A stretch of 7,392 bases of DNA from Candidatus Cloacimonadota bacterium (lineage in GTDB: Bacteria > Cloacimonadota > Cloacimonadia > Cloacimonadales > Cloacimonadaceae), in NCBI GenBank assembly GCA_028703735.1, contig JAQVMI010000085.1, positions 1-7,392 on the forward strand, read 5' to 3'. Positions 1 to 5,110 of the stretch are shown piece by piece. Each line of letters begins with the position of its first letter. The first letter of the stretch is position 1. Under the pieces are notes generated by a model. The model was not told where the DNA came from, did not search any database, and was given only the letters and a program-made list of their open reading frames with translations. The position numbers and the translations under genes are program-made.

Positions 1-887
1 TGGAAATCTTGGCTCAGGTGGCAAACAGAGAGCCAAACACACCGGTAATTTTGATAACCGGAGAAAGTGACACTGCCAAATTGAGATCTGCCATGCAATT
101 GGGAGCTTTCGATTTTCTGCGTAAACCATTCGAGATTGCAGAATTGCTAATCGCTGTGAAACAGGCTTTGCAAAAGAACTATCTGATGATTCAGAACGAA
201 AACTACCGCAATAATCTGGAAAGCATTGTAGAGCAACGAACTATGGAGCTTTATGCCGCTAAAACGCTATTGGAAAAACACTATCTGAATACCATCCTTG
301 CCATGGTGAATGCTATGGAAGCAAACGATATTTACACCCGGGGTCATTCCGAACGTGTAACCCTGCTAAGTATCATGCTGGGGAAAACTCTAAATTTGGA
401 TATCGAAGAGCTAAAACTATTGCGGATAGGTGCCTTGCTACACGATTTGGGGAAAATAGGCATCTATAACTCGCTTTTGGATAAAGATCATGCCCTTACC
501 TTGGGAGAATTCGAAATAATGAAGCAACATCCCATTATTGGCGAAAAAATAATTAAACCCATAGGCTTAGCTGCTCCGATTCACGATATTATCCTTCAAC
601 ATCATGAGTGGTTTGGAGGCGGAGGCTATCCTTATGGCATTTCGGGAGAAAAAATATCGCATTTGGCGCGTATTGTAACGGTGGCGGATTCGTATGATGC
701 CATGACCTCCGTGCGATCTTACCGCGATAATCTTGATCCCCAATCTGCCCAAAATGAGATTCGCAGCAAGATAGAAGAGCAGTTCGATCCTATTTTTGCC
801 CTGGCTTTTTGCGGCAACTTTCACAGCATTATAGAGCCGGTTACAAATTCTACCGCAACTAAAGAGCTGTTGTTCGAGCTGTTTTAA
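1..887 (+). CDS. Response regulator with HD-GYP domain, 5' partial
   Basis: C-terminal part of a two-component response regulator whose output is an HD-GYP domain; such domains usually hydrolyse cyclic di-GMP in the cytoplasm. The reading frame is open to the left edge, so the true start and the phospho-acceptor Asp lie outside. Residues are counted from the TTG at position 9, which is only the first possible start in view. The receiver remnant spans about 1-55 and keeps the conserved Thr17 (ILITG) and Lys39 (RKPF). A helical, probably coiled-coil linker follows (about 56-92), then HD-GYP (about 93-270). All expected metal ligands are present: Glu104, His113, His145-Asp146 with Lys149 (HDLGK), His174, His198-His199 and Asp227. 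The GYP triad is at 206-208, but the Asp usual in HHExxDGxGYP is Gly203. The layout is RpfG-like. The catalytic set suggests an active enzyme; the target process is unknown. Confidence 0.9.
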   Translation, partial: EILAQVANREPNTPVILITGESDTAKLRSAMQLGAFDFLRKPFEIAELLIAVKQALQKNYLMIQNENYRNNLESIVEQRTMELYAAKTLLEKHYLNTILAMVNAMEANDIYTRGHSERVTLLSIMLGKTLNLDIEELKLLRIGALLHDLGKIGIYNSLLDKDHALTLGEFEIMKQHPIIGEKIIKPIGLAAPIHDIILQHHEWFGGGGYPYGISGEKISHLARIVTVADSYDAMTSVRSYRDNLDPQSAQNEIRSKIEEQFDPIFALAFCGNFHSIIEPVTNSTATKELLFELF

Positions 888-940
888 GCTATAAGCCCAT
901 ACCCTAAAAGATTAAATAATACAGAATATAAGGAGTTAGC

Positions 941-1597
941 ATGGCAAAGATTATTTCTGCAGCAGAAGCCGCTGCCATGATCCAGCCCGGAAGCAGAATT
1001 GCCATTGGTGGTTTTCTGGCAGTTGGTGCCCCGGAAACAATTATTGATGCAATTGTGGAGCTTGGCACCAAAGACCTTCACATGATTGTTATAGCTTCGG
1101 ATTGGGAAACCCGTGGAGTTGGAAAGCTGGTGGTAAACCATCTTATCAAAAGTGCTCAGGTATCTCATCTTGGAACCAATAAAGCCATTCAAGCCCAGAT
1201 GAATGCAGGGGAAATAAGCATCGAACTAATACCGCAAGGAACCCTGATGGAACGTGTAAGAGCTTATGGTGCAGGTTTGGGAGGAGTTTTAACTCCCACA
1301 GGTTTGGGAACTGTGGTGGAAGAAGGCAAGCAGATTATTCTGCTTGAAGGCAAAAGCTATATCCTGGAACCTGCAATTGCCAGCGATTTTGCCATTATTC
1401 GTGCACAGAAAGCAGATAAATTGGGAAACTTAACTTACAGCAAAACTGCCCGTAACAGCAATCCCATTATGGCTATGGCAGGAAAAATTACCATTGCAGA
1501 AGTGGATGAGATTGTAGAGATCGGAGAGCTTGATCCCGAACTTGTGGTAAGCCCCGGGGTTTTTGTAAACTACATAGTTATTACAAAGGAGCAGTAA
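941..1597 (+). CDS. 3-oxoacid/acetate-type CoA-transferase, subunit A
   Basis: Alpha subunit (218 aa) of a family I CoA-transferase (AtoD/CtfA/ScoA type), which moves CoA between an acyl-CoA and a free acid such as acetate, acetoacetate, butyrate or succinate in the cytoplasm. The family signature GGFxxxGxP is present at residues 23-31. The conserved PQGTLMERVRAYGAGLGG block starts near 98 and the DKLGNL block near 159. Length matches the family. The ATG has a strong AAGGAG site five bases upstream (930-935). It is followed after one base by subunit B, the normal operon order, and the two form a heteromer with the active site on B. Sequence alone does not separate acetate, butyrate/acetoacetate and succinyl-CoA:3-ketoacid transferases, so no gene symbol is given. 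In an anaerobe it would serve acid activation or acyl-CoA release during amino-acid or short-chain acid metabolism (inference). Confidence 0.93.
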   Translation: MAKIISAAEAAAMIQPGSRIAIGGFLAVGAPETIIDAIVELGTKDLHMIVIASDWETRGVGKLVVNHLIKSAQVSHLGTNKAIQAQMNAGEISIELIPQGTLMERVRAYGAGLGGVLTPTGLGTVVEEGKQIILLEGKSYILEPAIASDFAIIRAQKADKLGNLTYSKTARNSNPIMAMAGKITIAEVDEIVEIGELDPELVVSPGVFVNYIVITKEQ

Positions 1598-1598
1598 A

Positions 1599-2252
1599 AT
1601 GGCTAATGATAAACGCGCTATGATTGGTGCCCGGATTGCCAAAGAGCTGAAAGATGGCGATTATGTGAATCTTGGTATTGGCTTACCCACAGAAGCAGTG
1701 AATCACATCCCCAAAGGTGTGCAGGTGCTGTTTCAATCTGAAAACGGTATGCTGGGAGTGGGACCCAATCCTGCTGCCGGAGAAGAAGATAAAGATATGA
1801 TAAATGCCGGTGGTGGCTTCATTACTGCTTTGCCAGGTGCCAGCTTTTTCGATTCTGCCACCAGTTTTGCCATAATCCGTGGTGGCCACATTGATGCCAC
1901 AGTTTTAGGTGCCTTGCAGGTGGATATGGAAGGGAATCTTGCCAATTGGATGATCCCCGGAAAAATGGTTCCCGGTATGGGTGGAGCCATGGATCTGGTA
2001 ACAGGTGCCAAAAAGGTGATTGTGGCAATGGAGCATTGCGATAAAAATGGCAATTCCAAGGTTTTAACCAAATGCAATCTTCCCTTAACTGCCAAAGCAA
2101 AAGTCAGCCTTATTATTACCGATATGGCAGTGCTGCAAGTTACACCAGAAGGCTTGGTGCTATGCGAGATTGCCGAAGGTTTAAGTGTGGATGATGTAAT
2201 AAAAGCCACAGAAGCAAAGCTGATTATCCCCCAGAATGTGAAATATTTTTAA
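1599..2252 (+). CDS. 3-oxoacid/acetate-type CoA-transferase, subunit B
   Basis: Beta, catalytic subunit (217 aa) of the same CoA-transferase (AtoA/CtfB/ScoB type). The active-site signature FQSENGMLG lies at residues 45-53. Glu48 is the residue that forms the glutamyl-CoA thioester in this family. Other conserved blocks are the glycine-rich INAGGGFITALPG (68-80), NLANWMIPGKMVPGMGGAMDL (113-133), and a C-terminal VTPEGLVLCEIAEG block. Length is normal and nothing looks broken. The ATG lies one base after the subunit A stop, with its AAAGGAG ribosome binding site inside the end of subunit A, so the two subunits should be made in equal amounts by coupled translation. Substrate specificity cannot be read from the sequence. 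Confidence 0.94.
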   Translation: MANDKRAMIGARIAKELKDGDYVNLGIGLPTEAVNHIPKGVQVLFQSENGMLGVGPNPAAGEEDKDMINAGGGFITALPGASFFDSATSFAIIRGGHIDATVLGALQVDMEGNLANWMIPGKMVPGMGGAMDLVTGAKKVIVAMEHCDKNGNSKVLTKCNLPLTAKAKVSLIITDMAVLQVTPEGLVLCEIAEGLSVDDVIKATEAKLIIPQNVKYF

Positions 2253-2276
2253 AAACAAACCCATTCATCCCAAATT

Positions 2277-2282
2277 AGGGAG
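2277..2282 (+). promoter_or_regulatory. Ribosome binding site of the 24-codon mini-ORF
   Basis: AGGGAG lies six bases upstream of the ATG at 2289. It is the only strong Shine-Dalgarno-like sequence between the CoA-transferase stop and the dehydrogenase. The candidate dehydrogenase starts at 2351 and 2360 have only weak purine matches before them. Ribosomes loading here would therefore read the mini-ORF first. Confidence 0.5.
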
Positions 2283-2288
2283 CAAAAG

Positions 2289-2363
2289 ATGAAAGGAAAA
2301 ATTGCCTCTGCCTTACCGATAACCTTGATTATTGGGGTTAGCGGTTTCGGATGGACACCATGA
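2289..2363 (+). CDS. Putative 24-aa hydrophobic leader peptide (uORF)
   Basis: Short ORF of 24 codons starting MKGKIASALP, continuing through a hydrophobic core (ITLIIGVSGFG) and ending WTP before TGA. It has a good ribosome binding site (2277-2282). Its stop overlaps the ATG at 2360 in an ATGA arrangement, the classic layout for coupled translation. It has a positively charged start and a hydrophobic centre but is too short for a stable protein domain, and I recognise no family. It may be a regulatory leader peptide, a tiny membrane peptide, or simply a ribosome-loading device for the dehydrogenase. It could also be chance, since ORFs of this size are common; the ribosome binding site and the exact overlap are what support it. 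Confidence 0.4.
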   Translation: MKGKIASALPITLIIGVSGFGWTP

Positions 2364-3322
2364 AACCGAAGCTATATATGTCGCGCAGAATTCCTCAGAT
2401 TGCCATAGATAATCTGAGGGAAGTATTTCAGGTAAAGCTAAATCCCTTTGAACGCCCTGCAACCAGAGAGGAACTGCTGCAAGAAGTGAAGGATGTGGAC
2501 GCTTTGGTATGCCAGCTTGTGGATAATGTGGATAAAGAGGTAATAGATGCCGCATCAAACCTTAAGGTAATATCTTCATACTCAGTTGGGTACAACAATA
2601 TTGATGTGGATTATGCCACTTCCAGGGGAATAGCTGTGTGCAATACAGCAGGTGTATTAACCGAATCTACTGCCGATCTTACCTGGGCACTTATAATGGC
2701 TACCTGCCGCAGAATTACCGAAAGCGAAGCCTATTTGAGGGCAGGGAATTTTGTGGCTTGGGAACCGCTATTGATGCTGGGGATGGATGTGTACAACAAA
2801 ACCCTGGGTATTTTGGGAATGGGCAGAATAGGGCAAGCAGTGGCAAAAAGAGCTTTGGGTTTTGGCATGAAGCTTATTTATCACAGCAGGGACATTAATC
2901 CTAAAGACCTCCCTTTTGCTGCTACACAGGTAACCCTGGAAACCTTGCTTCGGGAATCCGACATCTTAACCCTGCATGTACCATTAACCTCCCAAACCAG
3001 GCACTTGATTGGCAAGGATCAGCTTGCCATGATGAAACCAACTGCTGTGCTGATAAATACTGCAAGAGGGGCAATCGTGGATGAACCACAGCTTATAAAA
3101 GCTCTTGCGGAAAAGCGCATCTTTGGGGCAGGTTTCGATGTTTACGAGCAGGAGCCATTTATCCCTAAAGAGCTGCTTGCGTTGAATAATGTGGTTTTGC
3201 TACCTCACATAGGCTCTGCAACTATTGCCACACGCACCAATATGGGAATTATGGCTGCGCAAAATGCGATAGCAATAATTAGTGGTTTGCAGCCTCCATC
3301 GCAGATAAATGTGCTGCCATAG
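2360..3322 (+). CDS. D-2-hydroxyacid dehydrogenase (glyoxylate/hydroxypyruvate reductase type)
   Basis: NAD(P)H-dependent D-2-hydroxyacid dehydrogenase (320 aa from this start), closest in style to glyoxylate/hydroxypyruvate reductases and D-glycerate dehydrogenases, which interconvert hydroxypyruvate and D-glycerate, or glyoxylate and glycolate. The Rossmann motif GMGRIG lies at residues 153-158. The catalytic Arg236 is in NTARGAIVDE, Glu265 in EQEP and His283 in LPHIGSAT, so the full triad is present. The loop after the second Rossmann strand reads YHSR (174-177), with no acidic residue. In this family that favours NADP(H) over NAD(H) (inference). An in-frame ATG at 2351 would add three residues. 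I prefer 2360 because homologues commonly begin MKPK followed by TRRIP-like residues, and because it overlaps the upstream mini-ORF stop. It probably shares a transcript with the CoA-transferase, 107 bp upstream. Confidence 0.9.
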   Translation: MKPKLYMSRRIPQIAIDNLREVFQVKLNPFERPATREELLQEVKDVDALVCQLVDNVDKEVIDAASNLKVISSYSVGYNNIDVDYATSRGIAVCNTAGVLTESTADLTWALIMATCRRITESEAYLRAGNFVAWEPLLMLGMDVYNKTLGILGMGRIGQAVAKRALGFGMKLIYHSRDINPKDLPFAATQVTLETLLRESDILTLHVPLTSQTRHLIGKDQLAMMKPTAVLINTARGAIVDEPQLIKALAEKRIFGAGFDVYEQEPFIPKELLALNNVVLLPHIGSATIATRTNMGIMAAQNAIAIISGLQPPSQINVLP

Positions 3323-3418
3323 AGGCATGAACTAATCTTCCTCTGCCGTGAAATTGACACTATTTGTTTTACATGAAGGGTATTGATGCACACCTGCAAG
3401 TTTGGAGTCGATTTTACC

Positions 3419-3449
3419 TTTGATAATCAGTTATTTACCTGTATCTTTG
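3419..3449 (+). promoter_or_regulatory. Bacteroidetes-style promoter match
   Basis: TTTG (3419-3422), a 19-base spacer and TATCTTTG (3442-3449) match exactly the promoter described for Bacteroides (TTTG at -33, TAnnTTTG at -7, spacer about 19-21). Transcription would begin near 3456. No protein gene follows, so a start here would make the structured segment 3459-3582. Whether this organism's main sigma factor reads such promoters is unknown, and short motifs of this kind also arise by chance. Confidence 0.35.
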
Positions 3450-3455
3450 CGGTGA

Positions 3456-3665
3456 AATGGACTTCAGTGTCCCTAAAGCTAATAATCTTCAGGATTTTTG
3501 CTTAAATGTTGGAATCGCTGTAGCCCTTGCGGCTAAAAGAAATGACTCTATAGGTATGGATTACTTAAGCCGCAACGACTCCAGACTAAACAGTAAACAC
3601 CGCCAAAATTACATCCAAGATTCAGGTACGCCCACAAAAACACAAACAGAACCTACCAAATTACT
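3456..3665 (+). ncRNA. Candidate structured non-coding RNA
   Basis: Candidate small RNA, inferred from structure and position only. Three hairpins follow one another. The first is GGAC/GTCC (3459-3462 with 3469-3472). The second is an 11-pair stem made of AAGC plus AATAATC against GATTTTT plus GCTT (3476-3503), with one bulged T, one T-T mismatch and a TTCAG loop. The third is a long-range stem with TTGCGGCT (3527-3534) paired to AGCCGCAA (3568-3575), extended by GGAATCG (3511-3517) against CGACTCC (3576-3582) with one mismatch. A promoter-like match ends seven bases upstream. The 3' end is not defined; no hairpin plus T-run is seen, and a C-rich tract could support Rho-dependent ending. No known RNA family is recognised. 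A repeated extragenic palindrome is an alternative. Confidence 0.3.
3527..3575. repeat. 8-bp perfect inverted repeat, TTGCGGCT/AGCCGCAA
   Basis: Perfect 8-bp arms at 3527-3534 and 3568-3575, separated by 33 bases. Just outside the right arm lies CGACTCC (3576-3582), which pairs with GGAATCG (3511-3517) except at one position. This could be an RNA stem, an extragenic palindromic repeat or the relic of a small mobile element. Whether it recurs elsewhere in the genome cannot be seen here. Confidence 0.5.
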
Positions 3666-3728
3666 ACCATTGGCATTGATTTCTTAAGCAGTCTCAGTAC
3701 CCGGGGGTATAAGGGTTCGAGAATTTGC

Positions 3729-3734
3729 TTGACA
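3729..3734 (+). promoter_or_regulatory. Possible -35 element of the tRNA gene promoter
   Basis: An exact TTGACA hexamer ends 38 bases before the mature tRNA 5' end, a suitable distance for a stable-RNA promoter. No good -10 hexamer occurs at a 16-18 base spacing: the bases around 3751-3758 read AAGTTTTC. The assignment is therefore weak and rests on the -35 match and position alone. Confidence 0.3.
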
Positions 3735-3772
3735 AATAAGCTACAAATCAAAGTTTTCATCTTAATGATAGT

Positions 3773-3848
3773 GGGGCTATAGCTCAGTTGGTAGAGCGAA
3801 TGGTTCGCAATCATTAGGCCAGGGGTTCGAATCCCCTTAGCTCCACCA
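3773..3848 (+). tRNA. tRNA-Ala (anticodon CGC), CCA encoded
   Basis: Complete cloverleaf of 76 bases. The acceptor stem is GGGGCTA (3773-3779) with TAGCTCC (3838-3844). The D stem is GCTC/GAGC (3782-3785, 3794-3797) and the D loop is AGTTGGTA. The anticodon stem is AATGG/TCATT, closed by one G-U pair. The loop TTCGCAA (3804-3810) gives anticodon CGC at 3806-3808, which reads GCG (Ala). The variable loop has five bases. The T stem is AGGGG/CCCCT with loop TTCGAAT. The third acceptor pair is G-U, the G3:U70 pair that alanyl-tRNA synthetase recognises, and the discriminator base is A; both agree with alanine. The 3' CCA (3846-3848) is encoded. It stands alone, with no second tRNA beside it. Confidence 0.97.
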
Positions 3849-4020
3849 CCTTGTTTTTAGATGATATACTTTCGCTTATATTTATAGCTTTATTGTGCCA
3901 GAAGGCTTATTGTGTCCCCGATACTTTTTTTGTTTTTCCCCGGATGAATTTGTGAATCACTTTCTCATTGACAAAATCAGAGGTAGTAATTCCTATTACT
4001 TAACGAAGTTTTTGTGCAGC

Positions 4021-4036
4021 AGTTTTATAGAAAACT
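4021..4036. repeat. Perfect inverted repeat AGTTTT-ATAG-AAAACT
   Basis: Two perfect 6-bp arms around a 4-base centre, 115 bp before the epimerase start. The dyad could be an operator for the polysaccharide operon, but AT-rich palindromes of this size are expected by chance in such DNA. No second copy is seen in the spacer. Confidence 0.35.
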
Positions 4037-4094
4037 AACTCAATACCAAAGCTGTGTGTATCATTAAAGGCTGGCTGTAAACCATTTGTGCAAG

Positions 4095-4100
4095 TATGAT
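4095..4100 (+). promoter_or_regulatory. Weak candidate -10 element of the polysaccharide operon
   Basis: TATGAT differs from TATAAT at one position. It would place the transcript start near 4107, giving an untranslated leader of about 44 bases. The -35 region at the right distance (near 4072) does not resemble TTGACA. Only position and the -10 match support it. Confidence 0.2.
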
Positions 4101-4138
4101 AAATCGTGCTTACGCTGGTAAAACTTAAACAGAAATTT

Positions 4139-4142
4139 GGAG
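4139..4142 (+). promoter_or_regulatory. Ribosome binding site that fixes the epimerase start
   Basis: GGAG, eight bases before the ATG at 4151. The frame is also open upstream to a GTG at 4106, but no Shine-Dalgarno sequence precedes that codon and the 15 extra residues lie before the usual Rossmann start, so 4151 is preferred. Confidence 0.7.
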
Positions 4143-4150
4143 ATATAATT

Positions 4151-5110
4151 ATGAAAATCCTGATCACAGGAGGAGCCGGTTTCATTGGCTCACATTTGGC
4201 GGAACAGCTTTTAAACGATGGACATGAAGTTCATGTGATAGACAACCTTTCCACTGGAAGGCTGGAAAACATCGAAACTTTTAAAGATAAGCCAAAGTTT
4301 CACTTCACTATTGGCAGTATTTTGAACCGTGAACTTATGGAAAAGCTGGTTTCCGGTTGCGATCAGGTGTTTCATCTGGCAGCGGCTGTAGGGGTGAAAT
4401 ACATCATCGAAAACCCATTGCTTTCCCTTAAAACCAATATCGTGGGGACAGATAACGTATTGGAACTTTGCAACAAATATAAGGCTAAAGTGCTTATAAC
4501 CTCTACTTCCGAAATATATGGCAAAAGTGAGAAAGTCCCTTTTGCAGAACAGGATGATCGCTTACTTGGTTCCACTCATATCAGCCGTTGGGGTTATAGC
4601 TGCAGTAAAGCCATAGACGAGTTTATGGCTCTGGCTTTTTATCGCGAAAAGAAATTGCCCGTGGTAATAGTACGCTGCTTTAACACTGTTGGTCCCCGCC
4701 AAAGCGGACAGTATGGCATGGTTCTGCCAAAATTTATCAAGGCAGCCTTGCTGGATCAGCCTATTATTGTGTATGGCAGTGGAGAGCAAACTCGTTGCTT
4801 TGCCGATGTTTCGGATGTGGTTAGCGCATTTTTGAAGCTGATGAACACACCAGAATGTGCCGGTGAAATCTTTAATGTGGGAACCACAGAATCAATTTCG
4901 ATAAAAGACCTTGCTCAGAAGGTTAAAACCATGTGTAACAGCAAATCACGTATCGAATATATGAGCTATGCTGATGCATTCGAGGAGGGTTTTGAGGATA
5001 TGATGAACCGTATGCCGGATCTTACCAAGGTGCACAATGCCATTGGCTACGAACCCCAATTTAACCTGGATGATATTATAAACCGCATGATCCAATATTA
5101 TGAAAATTAA
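4151..5110 (+). CDS. NAD-dependent sugar-nucleotide epimerase/dehydratase
   Basis: Extended short-chain dehydrogenase/reductase (319 aa) acting on a nucleotide-linked sugar in the cytoplasm, supplying a precursor for surface polysaccharide. The N-terminal Rossmann motif is GGAGFIG (7-13). Asp31 ends strand 2 and favours NAD. The catalytic set is the STSE segment (118-121), Tyr149 and Lys153 in YSCSK. NTVGPRQ (178-184) and the C-terminal substrate-binding half (about 185-319) are typical of the family. Length is normal. It most resembles enzymes labelled GDP-mannose 4,6-dehydratase, UDP-glucose 4-epimerase or UDP-glucuronate decarboxylase; the sequence does not settle which. The start at 4151 is set by GGAG at 4139. 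It overlaps the SLBB gene by 11 bp and is probably the first gene of the operon. Confidence 0.88.
   Translation: MKILITGGAGFIGSHLAEQLLNDGHEVHVIDNLSTGRLENIETFKDKPKFHFTIGSILNRELMEKLVSGCDQVFHLAAAVGVKYIIENPLLSLKTNIVGTDNVLELCNKYKAKVLITSTSEIYGKSEKVPFAEQDDRLLGSTHISRWGYSCSKAIDEFMALAFYREKKLPVVIVRCFNTVGPRQSGQYGMVLPKFIKAALLDQPIIVYGSGEQTRCFADVSDVVSAFLKLMNTPECAGEIFNVGTTESISIKDLAQKVKTMCNSKSRIEYMSYADAFEEGFEDMMNRMPDLTKVHNAIGYEPQFNLDDIINRMIQYYEN

Larger units (their letters stand above)
3323..3772 (+). other. 450-bp stretch without a convincing protein gene
   Basis: No recognisable protein is encoded on either strand here. From left to right it holds a TTGACA hexamer (3354-3359) with no matching -10, a Bacteroidetes-style promoter match (3419-3449), three successive hairpins (3459-3582), a C-rich G-poor tract (about 3583-3665), a GC-rich patch with a T-arm-like octamer (3700-3720), and a TTGACA upstream of the tRNA gene (3729-3734). 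No clear intrinsic terminator follows the dehydrogenase: a 5-bp AGAGG/CCTCT stem at 3321-3344 lacks a T-run. Confidence 0.7.
3849..4150 (+). other. 302-bp AT-rich spacer between tRNA-Ala and the polysaccharide genes
   Basis: No supported gene. The spacer holds a near-repeat (GCTTTATTGTGCC at 3888-3900, GCTTATTGTGTCC close behind), a T-rich tract without a stem (about 3923-3938), a TTGACA hexamer (3968-3973) without a good -10, a short inverted repeat (4021-4036), and a TATGAT hexamer (4095-4100) that could be the -10 of the operon promoter. Short open frames exist on both strands, but none has a ribosome binding site or a recognisable protein. Confidence 0.6.

Noticed and set aside
1733..2209. 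Long minus-strand open frame inside CoA-transferase subunit B
   Set aside because: It lies wholly within a gene with clear catalytic motifs on the plus strand and encodes nothing recognisable; it is a codon-bias shadow.
3321..3344. AGAGG/CCTCT hairpin after the dehydrogenase as an intrinsic terminator
   Set aside because: The stem has only five pairs, the loop is 14 bases and no T-run follows.
3354..3359. TTGACA as a promoter for the stretch after the dehydrogenase
   Set aside because: No -10-like hexamer occurs 16-18 bases downstream, and no gene follows at a sensible distance.
3457..3687. 76-codon open frame on the plus strand in the gene-free stretch
   Set aside because: No ribosome binding site, no recognisable domain, and it runs through the hairpin arms. 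Its start falls almost exactly at the predicted transcript start, so a leaderless gene is conceivable, but the composition is unlike the neighbouring proteins.
3918..3945. T-rich tract flanked by two TCCCCG copies as a terminator of the tRNA gene
   Set aside because: The copies are direct, not inverted, so they form no stem. A T-rich run alone is not an intrinsic terminator.
3895..4038. 47-codon GTG-started open frame on the plus strand after the tRNA
   Set aside because: No ribosome binding site; rich in Phe and Cys from a T-rich tract; the opposite strand is nearly as open. It looks like non-coding DNA.
4144..4149. Perfect TATAAT just before the epimerase start
   Set aside because: A start from it would fall inside the coding region at about 4156, and no -35 lies at the right distance. 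It is probably part of the AT-rich leader.
3900..4185. Minus-strand frame that continues past a stop, suggesting a decayed gene
   Set aside because: Two open segments share a frame across one TAA, but neither resembles a known protein and the first overlaps the epimerase start. There is too little to call a pseudogene.
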